Assembly: GCF_023231945.1 (NCBI RefSeq)
Contig: NZ_JAJLJH010000002.1
Coordinates: 310,001 to 374,000 of the forward strand
DNA: 64,000 nucleotides
From: Scleromatobacter humisilvae
Lineage (GTDB): Bacteria > Pseudomonadota > Gammaproteobacteria > Burkholderiales > Burkholderiaceae_C
Reading direction: 5' to 3'
In this document: piece by piece, positions 47,011 to 56,872 of the stretch
How positions within the stretch are numbered: position 1 is the first letter of the stretch
How the letters are laid out: each line of letters begins with the position of its first letter
Notes under the pieces: generated by a model
Told to the model about the DNA's origin: nothing
What the model saw: only the letters and a program-made list of their open reading frames with translations
Databases searched by the model: none
Made by a program: the position numbers and the translations under genes

Positions 47011-47916
47011 ATGGCGGCCGACCTGGGAGATCTCCATGCCCTGGTGGCCGTCGTGCGGGCCGGCGGGTTTCGCGAGGCCGCGCGCGCGACGGGCAGCAGC
47101 GCCTCCAGCCTCAGCGAGGCCGTGCGCCGCCTCGAGAGCCGCCTGGCGGTGCGCCTGCTCAACCGCACCACGCGCAGCGTCGCTCCCACGGAGGCCGGCA
47201 CCCGGCTGCTCGAACGGCTGGGCCCGGCGCTCGACGAGGTCGAGGCCGCGCTGGACGTCGTCAACGGCTTCCGCGACCGTCCCGCGGGCACGTTGCGGCT
47301 GAACGTGCCCGTCAGCGCCGTGCGGCTCGTGCTGCCGCGCATCGTGCCGGCCTTTCTCGCCGCCTATCCCGACATCCGCCTCGACGTCATCGCCGAGGAA
47401 AGCTTCGTGGACATGCTGGCCGCCGGCTGCGACGCGGGCATCCGCTACGAGGAGCGCCTCGAGCAGGACATGATCGCGATCCCGATTGGCCCGCGCCAGC
47501 AACGCGCCGCGACGGCCGCGTCGCCCGCCTACCTCGCCCGCCACGGCCGCCCCGCGCACCCGCGCGAGCTGCTCCAACACGCCTGCATGTGCGGACGCTT
47601 CCCCAGCGGCGCGACGCCGGCGTGGGAGTTCGAGCGCGACGGCGAGGTCGTCAAGATCGAGCCGACCGGCCCGCTCACCGTGCGCATCGGCACGGCCACC
47701 GATCTGGCGGTCGACGCGGCGATCGGCGGCAGCGGCGTCGTCCACCTGTTCGAGGCGTGGTTGCAGCCGCACTTCGACAGCGGCGCGCTCGAGCCCATCC
47801 TGCAGGACTGGTGGCGCCCGTTCACCGGGCCCTTCCTGTACTACCCGAGCCGGCGCTACATGCCCGCGCCGCTGCGCGCGTTCATCGACTTCATCAGCCG
47901 CAACGAAGCGGACTGA
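47011..47916 (+). CDS. LysR-family transcriptional regulator
   Basis: The protein has 301 residues. The winged helix (residues 1-62) includes ALVAVVRAGGFREAARATG and SSLSEAVRRLESRLAVRLL, and the effector domain follows (about 90-295). It belongs to the CrgA/DmlR-like subset. It is divergent from the aldo/keto reductase, with 94 bases between starts, which is the classical LysR-target arrangement. Confidence 0.9.
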   Translation: MAADLGDLHALVAVVRAGGFREAARATGSSASSLSEAVRRLESRLAVRLLNRTTRSVAPTEAGTRLLERLGPALDEVEAALDVVNGFRDRPAGTLRLNVPVSAVRLVLPRIVPAFLAAYPDIRLDVIAEESFVDMLAAGCDAGIRYEERLEQDMIAIPIGPRQQRAATAASPAYLARHGRPAHPRELLQHACMCGRFPSGATPAWEFERDGEVVKIEPTGPLTVRIGTATDLAVDAAIGGSGVVHLFEAWLQPHFDSGALEPILQDWWRPFTGPFLYYPSRRYMPAPLRAFIDFISRNEAD

Positions 47917-48024
47917 GCGGGTCGCCCGGCGCCGAATGGGTGGAAATCCCGGTAAGCGCGCGCCGGGCTCGTCACGAACGTCTCGTAGACTGGCAGCACA
48001 AGGAAACCAGGGAGACACGCCAGC

Positions 48025-49377
48025 ATGACGCTGACCGTGGAGGAAGTGACCGCACTTGCGCCCGACGACGCATCCGCCAAGGCGGCGCGCGGCCTCGTGG
48101 TGCCCGCCAAATGGCCACTGCTCGGCGCGAACGAGTCCGCGGCCTGGGGCGAGTGCCAGGGCAGCGGCTCCAAGCCGTACCAGACGCAGGTCGACCTGTC
48201 GGGGCCGGCGTTCCGCTGCTCGTGTCCGAGCCGCAAGTTCCCGTGCAAGCACGGGCTGGCGCTGCTCATGCTGCGTGTGGAGCACGCGCCACGTTTCGTC
48301 GATGGCCAGCCGCCGGCGTGGGTCGGCGAATGGCTGGCCTCGCGCGGCGAGAAGGCGCAGAAGAAGGAGACCCAGCGGGCCGAACAGGCCGCGGCGCCGG
48401 TCGACCCGCAGGCCGCGGCGAAGCGCGAAGCCCAGCGCTGGAAGCGCATCGAGGGCGCCGCGCTGGACCTGCAACGCTTCCTCGCCGACCAGCTCGCGCG
48501 CGGCATCGGCTCGCTCGACGCCGCCGTGCTCAAGACCTGGGCCACGATGTCGGCCCGCATGGTCGACGCGCAGGCACCGGGCCTGGGCGCCCGCCTGCAG
48601 GAAACCGCGGCCGGCGTGCGCCGCGACGAACGCTGGCCCGAGCGCACGCTGCAAGGCCTCGGCCTGCTGCAACTGGCCTGCGATGCACTCAGCCGCCGCG
48701 ACACGCTCTCGCCCGAACAGCAGGCCGACCTGCGCACGCTGGCCGGCTGGCCGCACGACCAGGCGGAGGTGTCGGCGACCGGCGAGCGCGTCGCCGACCG
48801 CTGGCTCGTTCTCGGCAGCGTCACCGAGGAGCGCGCCAACAAGCTGACTGAACGCCGGGCCTGGCTGCACGGCACGCGAAGCGGACGTGCCGGGTGGTTG
48901 CTGGACCACGCCTTCGCAGGCCGAGGCTTCGATCAATTCTGGTTCTCGGGCACGGCGATCGACGCAACGCTGGCATTCTTTCCGGGCGCCAGTCCGTTGC
49001 GGGCCCTGGCACTCGAGCGGGGCGAAGCATCGGACGCTCGCGAGGCCGGCGACCTCCTGCAACGCACGCCGGGTGCGTCGTCGCCCGAGGCGCCCTGGCG
49101 GCAGGTGGCGGAACGCGTGGCGGCCTGCCCCTGGATCGCGCTGCATCCGTTGCTGCTGCGCGATGTCGTCGTCGAGGTCACCGATGGCCGGCCCTGGTTG
49201 CGCCAGGCCGACGTGGCGTGGCCGTTGCGACTGGGCGATGCCGAGCTGTGGCGCCTGCTGGCCTGCACGGGCGGTGCGTCGGTCACGCTCGCGGGCGAAT
49301 GGGACGGCGCCGCCATCCAGCCGCTGACCGCCTGGACGGACGGCGGCCGACCCGCCTGGATCAAGGAGGCCGCGTGA
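48025..49377 (+). CDS. SWIM zinc-finger protein (YehQ-like)
   Basis: The protein has 450 residues. The SWIM motif is C65-x-C67-x6-C74-x-H76 (FRCSCPSRKFPCKHGLAL), which binds zinc and probably nucleic acid or protein. The rest is mostly helical and unrecognised, without an enzymatic motif. The GGGAGA site precedes the ATG. It is the first gene of a tightly packed five-gene operon; its stop overlaps the next start (TGATG). The same gene set (SWIM, MoxR, VWA) exists, as I recall, in the uncharacterised E. coli yehLMPQ locus. Confidence 0.8.
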   Translation: MTLTVEEVTALAPDDASAKAARGLVVPAKWPLLGANESAAWGECQGSGSKPYQTQVDLSGPAFRCSCPSRKFPCKHGLALLMLRVEHAPRFVDGQPPAWVGEWLASRGEKAQKKETQRAEQAAAPVDPQAAAKREAQRWKRIEGAALDLQRFLADQLARGIGSLDAAVLKTWATMSARMVDAQAPGLGARLQETAAGVRRDERWPERTLQGLGLLQLACDALSRRDTLSPEQQADLRTLAGWPHDQAEVSATGERVADRWLVLGSVTEERANKLTERRAWLHGTRSGRAGWLLDHAFAGRGFDQFWFSGTAIDATLAFFPGASPLRALALERGEASDAREAGDLLQRTPGASSPEAPWRQVAERVAACPWIALHPLLLRDVVVEVTDGRPWLRQADVAWPLRLGDAELWRLLACTGGASVTLAGEWDGAAIQPLTAWTDGGRPAWIKEAA

Positions 49378-50990
49378 TGCAGGACGCCTCGGCCTGGTCG
49401 GCGCTGCTGCCGGTGGCGATGGTCGGCACCGATCGCCATTCGGCGCCGTTGCCTCGCTGGCCCGGCGAGATCGGCGCCACGATCGCGGCGCTCGCCGACG
49501 TGGCACGGCCCGGCACCGAGGCCTCCGGCATCGACCAGGCGGCCGCCGACGTCCTGCGCGTCGCGGGCGTGCTGGCGGTCTGCGGCCTCGCGGGCGCGCG
49601 ACCGCAGGCGTGCGCGCGCGAGCCAGTCGGGCCGGCGGCGCACGACTCGCAGCCCGTCGCCGACGATCCGGCCATCGCACACTGGTTCGGCTGGGCCCTG
49701 CGCGAAGGCCCGGATCGACTCAAGCAGGACTTCTTCCTGCGCTTCGCCAAGGCCGGCCTGCGCCTGCCGCACGCGCTGTTGCCGCTCGCGCTCGAACTCG
49801 CGCGCCAGTCGCTGGCCTTGCGCGCGACGATCCAGCCGCTGCTGGGCGAGCGCGGCGTGTGGCTGGCACGGCAACGCGAGGACTGGGCGTTCGCTGCCGG
49901 CGTCGCCACGCGCGACGACGACGATCCGCGCCAATGGGTCGAGGGCACGCTCGAACAGCGCAAGGCGTTTCTCGCGAGCGAACGCGCGCGCGACCCGCGC
50001 GCGGCGCGCGAGCGTCTCGTCGCCGCGTTGCCTGAGTTGCCCGCCAAGGAGCGTGCCGAGCTGGCACGCGGCCTGTCGGTCGGCCTGGGCATGGCCGACG
50101 AGCCGCTGCTCGATCAGCTGCGCGCCGACCGCAGCCAGGACGTGCGCGCCGAGGCCCTCGAGCTGCTGCTCCGCCTGCCCGAGGCCGCCCACCCGCGTCG
50201 CGCCGGCGAACGCATCGCGGCGCTGATGTCTCGCGGCTCGTTGCTCACCGGCCGCCGCTGGATCATCGAGCCTCCCACCGAGGCGGCCGACGACTGGAAG
50301 GCCGACCAGGTCGAGCCGGCCGTGGGCATCGCCAACATGGGCGAGCGCGCCTGGTGGTTGTACCAGCTGGCGAGGCAGGTGCCGCTCGCGTGGTGGACGG
50401 GGCACACCGGCCTGGAGCCGAAACAGCTTGCGGCCTGGGCCGACGGCAGCGACTGGGCGCAGGCTCTCTGGCTGGCCTGGCGCGACGTGCTGCGCCGCGC
50501 GCCGGATCGAGCGTGGGCCGAGGCGCTGCTGGACGACTGGACGAAGAACGCCGGCCCGCGCGCCGTGCTGGGCGACCGCGAGCTGGTGCTGCGGGTCGTC
50601 TCGCCGGAGGGGCGCGAGCGCTGGTTCGAGGCGCAGCTCAAGTCGGCCGACGCGCCGCTGGTGCCCACCATCTTCACCGTCGTCGCGAGTTGCCGACCCG
50701 GCGAGACACTGTCGCCGCGCCTGTCCAGCCTGATCATCCGGCGGGTGAAGCAGTCCCTCGCGCTGCGACCGACCGCCGACATCCCGGCCGCCCAGGACCC
50801 GATCGTGCACGCGCAGGACGCCGTCGGCCGCACCCTGCCCGACCTGTGCAGCGTGCTGCCGCTCGCGCTGCTCGCCGATTTCGACGACTGGCCCGCACAG
50901 CCGGCCGAATCCGCCGCCGTGAGCCGCGCCCGCCACGAGGGCCGCCAGATCATCCAGGCGCGCCGCGCCCTCGACGCCCATCTCCCCTGA
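49377..50990 (+). CDS. DUF5691-family protein, unknown function
   Basis: The 537-residue helical protein begins WSALLPVAMVGTDRHSAPLP, the family signature as I recall it. The middle has HEAT-like repeats (RARDPRAARERLVAALPELP, then EALELLLRLPE). The C-terminal half is Leu/Arg-rich and helical. No catalytic motif is visible. It is the second gene of the SWIM-MoxR-VWA operon and may act as a scaffold. The start overlaps the SWIM gene stop. Confidence 0.75.
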   Translation: MQDASAWSALLPVAMVGTDRHSAPLPRWPGEIGATIAALADVARPGTEASGIDQAAADVLRVAGVLAVCGLAGARPQACAREPVGPAAHDSQPVADDPAIAHWFGWALREGPDRLKQDFFLRFAKAGLRLPHALLPLALELARQSLALRATIQPLLGERGVWLARQREDWAFAAGVATRDDDDPRQWVEGTLEQRKAFLASERARDPRAARERLVAALPELPAKERAELARGLSVGLGMADEPLLDQLRADRSQDVRAEALELLLRLPEAAHPRRAGERIAALMSRGSLLTGRRWIIEPPTEAADDWKADQVEPAVGIANMGERAWWLYQLARQVPLAWWTGHTGLEPKQLAAWADGSDWAQALWLAWRDVLRRAPDRAWAEALLDDWTKNAGPRAVLGDRELVLRVVSPEGRERWFEAQLKSADAPLVPTIFTVVASCRPGETLSPRLSSLIIRRVKQSLALRPTADIPAAQDPIVHAQDAVGRTLPDLCSVLPLALLADFDDWPAQPAESAAVSRARHEGRQIIQARRALDAHLP

Positions 50991-51000
50991 GGCCCACACC

Positions 51001-52092
51001 ATGACCGCACCTTCCCCCTCCGTGATGCGCCAGCACGCCGAACATCAGTTCGCCGAGGAACTGGCCGAACTGCGTCGCCACGACACCCGCGTGCGCCCGG
51101 CCAACTGGGCGTTGTCGCCCTGGGCCGTCGTGCACTACCTGATGGGCGGCAAGCTGGATAACGGCTTCGAGCTGAGCGCCAAGTACATCGGCGATGCGCG
51201 CCTGATGGAGATCGCCGTCGCCACGCTCGCGACCGACCGCGCGCTGCTGCTGTACGGCGTGCCGGGCACGGCCAAGTCGTGGGTGTCCGAGCACTTGGCC
51301 GCGGCGATCAGCGGCGATTCCACCATGCTGATCCAGGGCACCGCCGGCACCAGCGAGGAGCAGTTGCGCTACGGCTGGAACTACGCTCAGCTGCTGGCCA
51401 ACGGACCGTCCGAAAAGGCGCTGGTGCCCAGCCCGATGATGAACGCGATGCGCCTGGGCAAGATCGCGCGCGTCGAAGAGCTCACCCGCATTCCGGCCGA
51501 CGTGCAGGACAGCCTGATCACGGTGCTGTCCGAGAAGACGCTGCCGATCCCGGAGCTGGCCTCCGAGGTGCAGGCCGTGCGCGGCTTCAGCGTCATCGCC
51601 ACGGCCAACAACCGCGACAAGGGCGTCAACGAGCTCTCGGCCGCGCTCAAGCGCCGCTTCAACACGGTGGTGCTGCCGGTGCCGGCCAGCGAGGACGACG
51701 AGATCGCGATCGTCGTCAAGCGCGTCGCCGAGATGGGCGCGGCGCTGCAGCTGCCGGCGGAGCCGCCGGCGCTGAAGGAGGTCAGGCGCATCGTGCAGAT
51801 CTTCCGCGAACTGCGCAGCGGCAAGACGGCCGACGGCAAGACGCAGGTGAAGTCGCCCAGCTCGACGCTGTCCACCGCCGAGGCGATCTCGGTGATCAAC
51901 AGCGGCATGGCGCTCGCCGGACACTTCGGCGACGGCGTGCTTCGCCCGCACGACATGGCGTCCGGCCTCATCGGCGCCGTGATCAAGGATCCGGTGCAGG
52001 ACCAGGTGGTGTGGAACGAGTACCTGGAGACGGTCGTCAAGGAGCGTGACGACTGGAAGGATCTGTACCGCGCCTTCCGCGAGATGAACTGA
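51001..52092 (+). CDS. MoxR-family AAA+ ATPase (YehL-like)
   Basis: The protein has 363 residues. Walker A is GVPGTAKS (86-93). The Walker B strand reads KIARVEELTRIP, where the usual Asp-Glu is Glu-Glu. A sensor-1 region (SVIATANNRDKGVNELS) with Asn and an arginine finger (LKRRFNTV) follow. MoxR ATPases act as chaperones that insert cofactors or remodel complexes, usually with a VWA partner, which is encoded two genes downstream. Start is 10 bases after the DUF5691 stop. Confidence 0.87.
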   Translation: MTAPSPSVMRQHAEHQFAEELAELRRHDTRVRPANWALSPWAVVHYLMGGKLDNGFELSAKYIGDARLMEIAVATLATDRALLLYGVPGTAKSWVSEHLAAAISGDSTMLIQGTAGTSEEQLRYGWNYAQLLANGPSEKALVPSPMMNAMRLGKIARVEELTRIPADVQDSLITVLSEKTLPIPELASEVQAVRGFSVIATANNRDKGVNELSAALKRRFNTVVLPVPASEDDEIAIVVKRVAEMGAALQLPAEPPALKEVRRIVQIFRELRSGKTADGKTQVKSPSSTLSTAEAISVINSGMALAGHFGDGVLRPHDMASGLIGAVIKDPVQDQVVWNEYLETVVKERDDWKDLYRAFREMN

Positions 52093-52109
52093 CGGCGCGC
52101 GGTTCCCGC

Positions 52110-54542
52110 ATGAGCGACCACGACGACGCCGTCGCGCCGCCCGCGACCTCGGCCGAGGCCCCGGTGGAACGCCGCCGCGCGCCGGCGACGCACTTCTTCG
52201 GCATCCGCCATCACGGCCCGGGCTGCGCGCGCAGCCTGGTGCGCGCGTTCGACGAGCTGCGGCCGGACTGCGTGCTCATCGAAGGGCCGCCCGAGTCCGA
52301 CGACCTGCTCGCGCTCGTGCTGGACGACGCCATGGTGCCGCCGGTCGCCCTGCTCGGCTACTGCCCCGACGAGCCCAGGCTGGCCGTCTACCATCCGTTC
52401 GCCACCTTTTCGCCGGAGTGGCAGGCCTTGCGCTGGGCCGCGGCCCACGGCGCGCCGGCGCGCTTCATCGACCTGCCGCTGGCGCACGAACTGGCGTTCG
52501 AGAAGGCGGCCCGCGAGGCGCGCCAGGCCGCGGCCGAGGCGGCGCAGGCCGCGCCGCCCGTCGAGGTCGAACCGGCCGCGGCGGCCGACGTCGACGAAGC
52601 GATCGTCCCCGAGGCCGACGAGCCGCTCGAGCACCGTGACCCGCTCACCTGGCTGGCGCGCGCCGCGGGCTACGACGACGGCGAGTCGTGGTGGAACCAC
52701 ATGGTGGAGGAACGCGCCGACGGCACCGAGCTGTTCGAGGCCATCGCCACGGCGATGACGTCGCTGCGCGCCGAACTCGGCGACCGCCACCCGACGCCCG
52801 AGGCCGCGCAGCGCGAGGCCCTGCGCGAGGCGTACATGCGCCAGTGCGTGCGCGCGGCGCAGAAGGAAGGCTTCGAGCGCATCGCGGTCGTCTGCGGCGC
52901 CTGGCACCTGCCGGCGCTGCGCGCGAGCGTCACGGCCAAGGCCGACGCCGCGCTGCTCAAGGGCCTGCCCAAGGTCAAGGTGCAGTCGACCTGGGTGCCG
53001 TGGACATACCGCCATCTCACGCGTGCCAGCGGCTACGGTGCCGGCATCGCCTCGCCCGGCTGGTACGAGCACCTGTGGAACACGCACGAGCGCCCCGGCC
53101 AGCGCGCCGTCGGCTGGCTCGCGCGCGTCGCGCGCCTGATGCGCGAGCGCGATCTCGATTGCTCGTCGGCCCACCTGATCGAGGCCACCCGCCTGGCCGA
53201 GACGCTGGCCGCGCTGCGCGAACGTCCCGCGCCCGGGCTGACCGAGCTCGACGAGGCCAGCCGCACGGTGCTGACGCTGGGCGACGACGCCGCGCTGCAC
53301 TTCATACGCGACGCGCTGGTCGTCGGCGACCAGCTCGGCGCCGTGCCGCCGTCGGTGCCCACCGTGCCGCTGCAACGCGACCTCGAGGGGCTGCAGAAGC
53401 GCCTGCGGCTCAAGCCCGAGGCCGCGCAGAAGTCGCTCGACCTCGACCTGCGCGGCGACAACGACCTCGCGCGCAGCCACCTGCTGCACCGCCTGGCGCT
53501 GCTCGACGTGCCCTGGGGCAGCGTCGCCAAGGTGGGCCGTTCGGCGCGCGGCACCTTCCACGAGATCTGGACGCTGCAATGGCAGCCCGAGTTCGCGCTG
53601 CGCCTGATCGAGGCCAGCCTGTGGGGCCAGACCGTCGAACAGGCGGCCACCGCGCGCACGCAGGCCCGCTGCGCGGAGGCCGGCAGCCTGGCGGAGCTGT
53701 CCGCGCTGGTCGACCAAGCCCTGCTCGCCGACCTCGACCTCGCCGTGGCCACCGCGACGAAGGCCCTCGAGGATCGCGCCGCGCTCACCGGCGACGCCGC
53801 GCAACTGCTCGCGACGCTGCCGCCGCTGGCCAACGTCTTTCGCTACGGCAACGTGCGCCAGACAGACGCCGCGCTGGTCTCGCACGTGCTGGACGGCCTC
53901 GCGCTGCGCGCCGCCATCGGCCTGCCCGTGGCCTGCGGGGGCCTGGACGACAGCGCGGCCGAGGCCTTGCGCGGCGTGGTGCTGTCGGCCCATGCGGCGA
54001 TCGCGCTGCGCGACGGCGAGGCGGCGACGCACGCCTGGCGCCGCGCGCTGGGCCAGGTGGCCGGGCAGGTCGGCGCGCACGACCTGCTCAAGGGCGTTGC
54101 GACGCGCCTGCTGCTCGACGCCGGCGAGTGGACGAACGACGCCGCCGCGCAAGCCATGTCGCTCAACCTGTCGGCCGGCGCCGAACCGGCGCATGCGGCG
54201 GCCTGGCTCGAGGGATTCCTGAATCGCAACGCGGTCGTCCTGCTGCACGACGCCACCGTCTGGTCGCTGGTGGACGACTGGCTCTCCGCACTGAGCGACG
54301 AGCATTTCATCCGCGTGCTGCCGCTGGTGCGCCGCACGTTCTCGGCCTTCGCGGCGAGCGAGTTGCACGACCTGTCGCACAAGGCGCGCCAGAAGGCCGG
54401 CCCGGCGCAGGCCGCCGCGCCGGGTGGCACGGGCGACGACGTGTTCGGCGCCTGGGACACCGACCGCGCCGCCCTGCCCCTGCCCTTGCTGCGGACGCTG
54501 CTGGGCCTGCCCGCAGCCGCCTCGAACGGAGACGCCGCATGA
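52110..54542 (+). CDS. DUF5682-family protein (YehM-like)
   Basis: The protein has 810 residues. It opens with FFGIRHHGPGCARSL, then ECVLIEGPPESDD-like and HHFATFSPEWQALRWA-like segments (here LIEGPPESDDLLALV and YHPFATFSPEWQAL), recalling TraB/EreA-type hydrolase cores, with several conserved His and Glu that could bind metal. A long helical C-terminal part follows. The catalytic role is not established. It lies 17 bases after the MoxR gene and overlaps the VWA gene by 4 bases. Confidence 0.8.
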   Translation: MSDHDDAVAPPATSAEAPVERRRAPATHFFGIRHHGPGCARSLVRAFDELRPDCVLIEGPPESDDLLALVLDDAMVPPVALLGYCPDEPRLAVYHPFATFSPEWQALRWAAAHGAPARFIDLPLAHELAFEKAAREARQAAAEAAQAAPPVEVEPAAAADVDEAIVPEADEPLEHRDPLTWLARAAGYDDGESWWNHMVEERADGTELFEAIATAMTSLRAELGDRHPTPEAAQREALREAYMRQCVRAAQKEGFERIAVVCGAWHLPALRASVTAKADAALLKGLPKVKVQSTWVPWTYRHLTRASGYGAGIASPGWYEHLWNTHERPGQRAVGWLARVARLMRERDLDCSSAHLIEATRLAETLAALRERPAPGLTELDEASRTVLTLGDDAALHFIRDALVVGDQLGAVPPSVPTVPLQRDLEGLQKRLRLKPEAAQKSLDLDLRGDNDLARSHLLHRLALLDVPWGSVAKVGRSARGTFHEIWTLQWQPEFALRLIEASLWGQTVEQAATARTQARCAEAGSLAELSALVDQALLADLDLAVATATKALEDRAALTGDAAQLLATLPPLANVFRYGNVRQTDAALVSHVLDGLALRAAIGLPVACGGLDDSAAEALRGVVLSAHAAIALRDGEAATHAWRRALGQVAGQVGAHDLLKGVATRLLLDAGEWTNDAAAQAMSLNLSAGAEPAHAAAWLEGFLNRNAVVLLHDATVWSLVDDWLSALSDEHFIRVLPLVRRTFSAFAASELHDLSHKARQKAGPAQAAAPGGTGDDVFGAWDTDRAALPLPLLRTLLGLPAAASNGDAA

Positions 54543-55726
54543 GTTCGATCCCCGAGCGCGAACGATTGGCGCGCTGGCGCCTGGTGATCGGCAACGAGGC
54601 CGAACAGGCCTGCGGCCCGCTGGCCGGGACGGCCATCGAGATGGACCAGGCCCTGACCGCGCTCTACGACTCGCAAGGCAACGCCGGCGGACTGGCAGGC
54701 ACCAGCCGCCGCGGCGGCCGGGGCGGCTCGCAGCCCAGCGTCGCGCGCTGGCTCGGCGACATCCGCAAGTACTTCCCCAGTTCCGTCGTGCAGGTGATGC
54801 AGCACGACGCGCTGCAGAGGCTGAACCTGCGCGAGATGCTGCTGCAGCCCGAGATGCTGCGCAGCGCCCAGCCCGACGTCCACCTCGTCGCCAGCCTCAT
54901 CGCGCTGTCACGCGTGATCCCGGCCAGCACCAAGGACACGGCGCGCATGGTCGTCAGGCAGGTCGTCGACGACCTGATGAAGCGGCTCGAGGAACCGATG
55001 CGCTCGGCCATCAGCGGCGCGCTCGATCGCAGCCGCCGCAACCGGCGCCCGCGCCACGCGGAGATCGACTGGCACCGCACGATCCGCGCCAACCTGAAGC
55101 ACTGGCAGCCCGAGTACCGCACGGTCGTCCCCGAGACGCTGCACGGCTACGGCCGCAAGGCGCGCAGGCCGCAGCGCGAGATCATCCTGTGCATCGACCA
55201 GAGCGGCTCGATGGCCAACTCGGTGGTATACGCCAGCATCTTCGGCGCGGTGATGGCGACGCTGCCGGCGGTGTCGACGAAGCTGGTCGTCTTCGACACG
55301 AAGGTCGTCGACATGTCCGAGCAGCTCCATGATCCCGTGGAGCTGCTGTTCGGCGTGCAGCTCGGCGGCGGCACCGACATCAACGGCGCCGTCGGCTATT
55401 GCCAGACGCTCATCCGCGAGCCGCGCAACACGATCTTCGTGCTGATCTCGGACCTCTACGAAGGCGGCGTGGAAGCCAACCTGCTGCGCCGCGCCGCGAC
55501 ACTCGTCGAGAGCGGCGTCCAGTGCATCACGCTGCTGGCGCTGAGCGACGAGGGCCGGCCGGCCTACGACCACGCCCTGGCCGCCAAGCTGGCGACGCTG
55601 GGCATGCCATCCTTCGCCTGCACGCCCGACGCCTTCCCGGCGCTGATGGCGGCGGCGATCCGGCGCGACGACGTCGCGCAATGGGCCGCCGCGAACGGCA
55701 TGGTCAACAGCCCGGCGGCCCGTTGA
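54539..55726 (+). CDS. VWA-domain protein, MoxR partner (YehP-like)
   Basis: The protein has 395 residues. A helical N-terminal half leads to a von Willebrand A domain from about residue 205 with the metal-ion (MIDAS) site DQSGSM (about 214), plus TDINGA and LISDLYEGG supplying the other ligands. VWA proteins pair with MoxR ATPases to act on a client. It is the last gene of the operon, with ATGA overlap to the DUF5682 gene. No client or effector is encoded nearby. Confidence 0.87.
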   Translation: MSSIPERERLARWRLVIGNEAEQACGPLAGTAIEMDQALTALYDSQGNAGGLAGTSRRGGRGGSQPSVARWLGDIRKYFPSSVVQVMQHDALQRLNLREMLLQPEMLRSAQPDVHLVASLIALSRVIPASTKDTARMVVRQVVDDLMKRLEEPMRSAISGALDRSRRNRRPRHAEIDWHRTIRANLKHWQPEYRTVVPETLHGYGRKARRPQREIILCIDQSGSMANSVVYASIFGAVMATLPAVSTKLVVFDTKVVDMSEQLHDPVELLFGVQLGGGTDINGAVGYCQTLIREPRNTIFVLISDLYEGGVEANLLRRAATLVESGVQCITLLALSDEGRPAYDHALAAKLATLGMPSFACTPDAFPALMAAAIRRDDVAQWAAANGMVNSPAAR

Positions 55727-55760
55727 ACGGCGCAGCGCCCGCGCGCCGCGCCGCCCCGCG

Positions 55761-56264
55761 TCACTTCTGCCGCTTCGGCAGCTTCCAGCCCGGCCGCGGG
55801 AAGTGGCAGGTGTAGCCGTTGGGGAACAGCTCGAGATAGTCCTGGTGCTCGGCCTCGGCCTCCCAGAACGGCCCCGCCGGCTCGAGCTCGGTCACGACCT
55901 TGCCCGGCCACAGGCCCGAGGCGTCGACGTCGCGGATCGTCTCCTCGGCGACGCGCTTCTGCTCGTCGGACGTGTAGTAGATCGCCGAGCGGTAGCTGGT
56001 GCCCTTGTCGTTGCCCTGGCGGTTCTTCGTGCTCGGATCGTGGATCTGGAAGAAGAACTCCAGCAGGTCGCGATAGCTGAGCACGGCCGGGTCGAAGCGG
56101 ATCTCGATGCCCTCGGCGTGCGTGCCGTGGTTGCGATAGGTCGCGTTGGGCACGTCGCCGCCGGTGTAGCCGACCAGCGTCTCCTTGACGCCGGGCATCT
56201 TGCGGATCAGGTCCTGCATGCCCCAGAAGCAGCCGCCTGCAAGCACTGCGCGTTCCGTCGTCAT
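55761..56264 (-). CDS. msrA: Peptide methionine-(S)-sulfoxide reductase
   Basis: The protein has 167 residues. The active site is GCFWG with C12 as the sulfenic-acid-forming Cys, followed by [15 protein letters not shown] and a [12 protein letters not shown] substrate loop. There is no signal peptide, so it is cytosolic, and it has no obvious extra resolving Cys tail. It overlaps msrB by 4 bases, so the two are translated together. It repairs Met-S-sulfoxide in proteins with thioredoxin as donor. Confidence 0.94.
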   Translation of the reverse strand: MTTERAVLAGGCFWGMQDLIRKMPGVKETLVGYTGGDVPNATYRNHGTHAEGIEIRFDPAVLSYRDLLEFFFQIHDPSTKNRQGNDKGTSYRSAIYYTSDEQKRVAEETIRDVDASGLWPGKVVTELEPAGPFWEAEAEHQDYLELFPNGYTCHFPRPGWKLPKRQK

Positions 56265-56710
56265 TGCACGTCCTCCACCTGGTTCAGGTATTCGCCATAG
56301 CCCTGCTCCTCCATCTGCTCGCGCGGCACGAAGCGCAGCGACGCCGAGTTGATGCAGTAGCGCAGGCCGCCGCGGTCGCGCGGGCCGTCCTCGAACACGT
56401 GGCCGAGGTGGCTGTCGCCATGGTGCGAACGCACCTCGGTGCGGATCATGCCGTGCGTGACGTCGCGGAACTCGTCGACGAACGCGGGCGCGATCGGCTT
56501 GGTGAAGCTGGGCCAGCCGCAGCCCGACTCGAACTTGTCGGACGACGCGAACAGCGGCTCGCCGGACACGATGTCGACGTAGATGCCCGCCGCCTTGTTG
56601 TCCAGCAGCTCTCCGGTGCCGGGGCGCTCGGTGCCGCTGTCCTGCGTCACGTGGCGTTGGATGGGCGTCAGCTTGGCCAGCGCCTCGGGGGTCTTCCTGT
56701 ACTCGGGCAT
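56261..56710 (-). CDS. msrB: Peptide methionine-(R)-sulfoxide reductase
   Basis: The protein is 149 residues from ATG 56710, with GGAGAAA upstream; the frame extends further but the extra part lacks family similarity. Catalytic Cys is in [11 protein letters not shown] and the second Cys in SGCGWPSF (C64). The two CxxC zinc motifs of many MsrB proteins are absent, so this is the zinc-free type. It reduces Met-R-sulfoxide. It is the first gene of the msrB-msrA operon. Confidence 0.92.
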   Translation of the reverse strand: MPEYRKTPEALAKLTPIQRHVTQDSGTERPGTGELLDNKAAGIYVDIVSGEPLFASSDKFESGCGWPSFTKPIAPAFVDEFRDVTHGMIRTEVRSHHGDSHLGHVFEDGPRDRGGLRYCINSASLRFVPREQMEEQGYGEYLNQVEDVQ

Positions 56711-56872
56711 CTTCGTTTCTCCATCAAGAACGTCCCTTCCATGTAGGGCCGGGGCGCTCCAACTCAAGTCGAGCTCGCGCGGGTCGCGCGTCACGCTCGC
56801 GCGCGGCCATGCGCGCGGAGCGCCGATGGTACGCCGGCATCCGACATGCCGCCGCCCACGGCGCACAAGCCC

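Noticed and set aside
48025-55726. Calling the SWIM-MoxR-VWA operon an antiphage defence island
   Set aside because: No nuclease, toxin or other effector domain and no neighbouring defence genes are visible; a housekeeping chaperone role is as likely.
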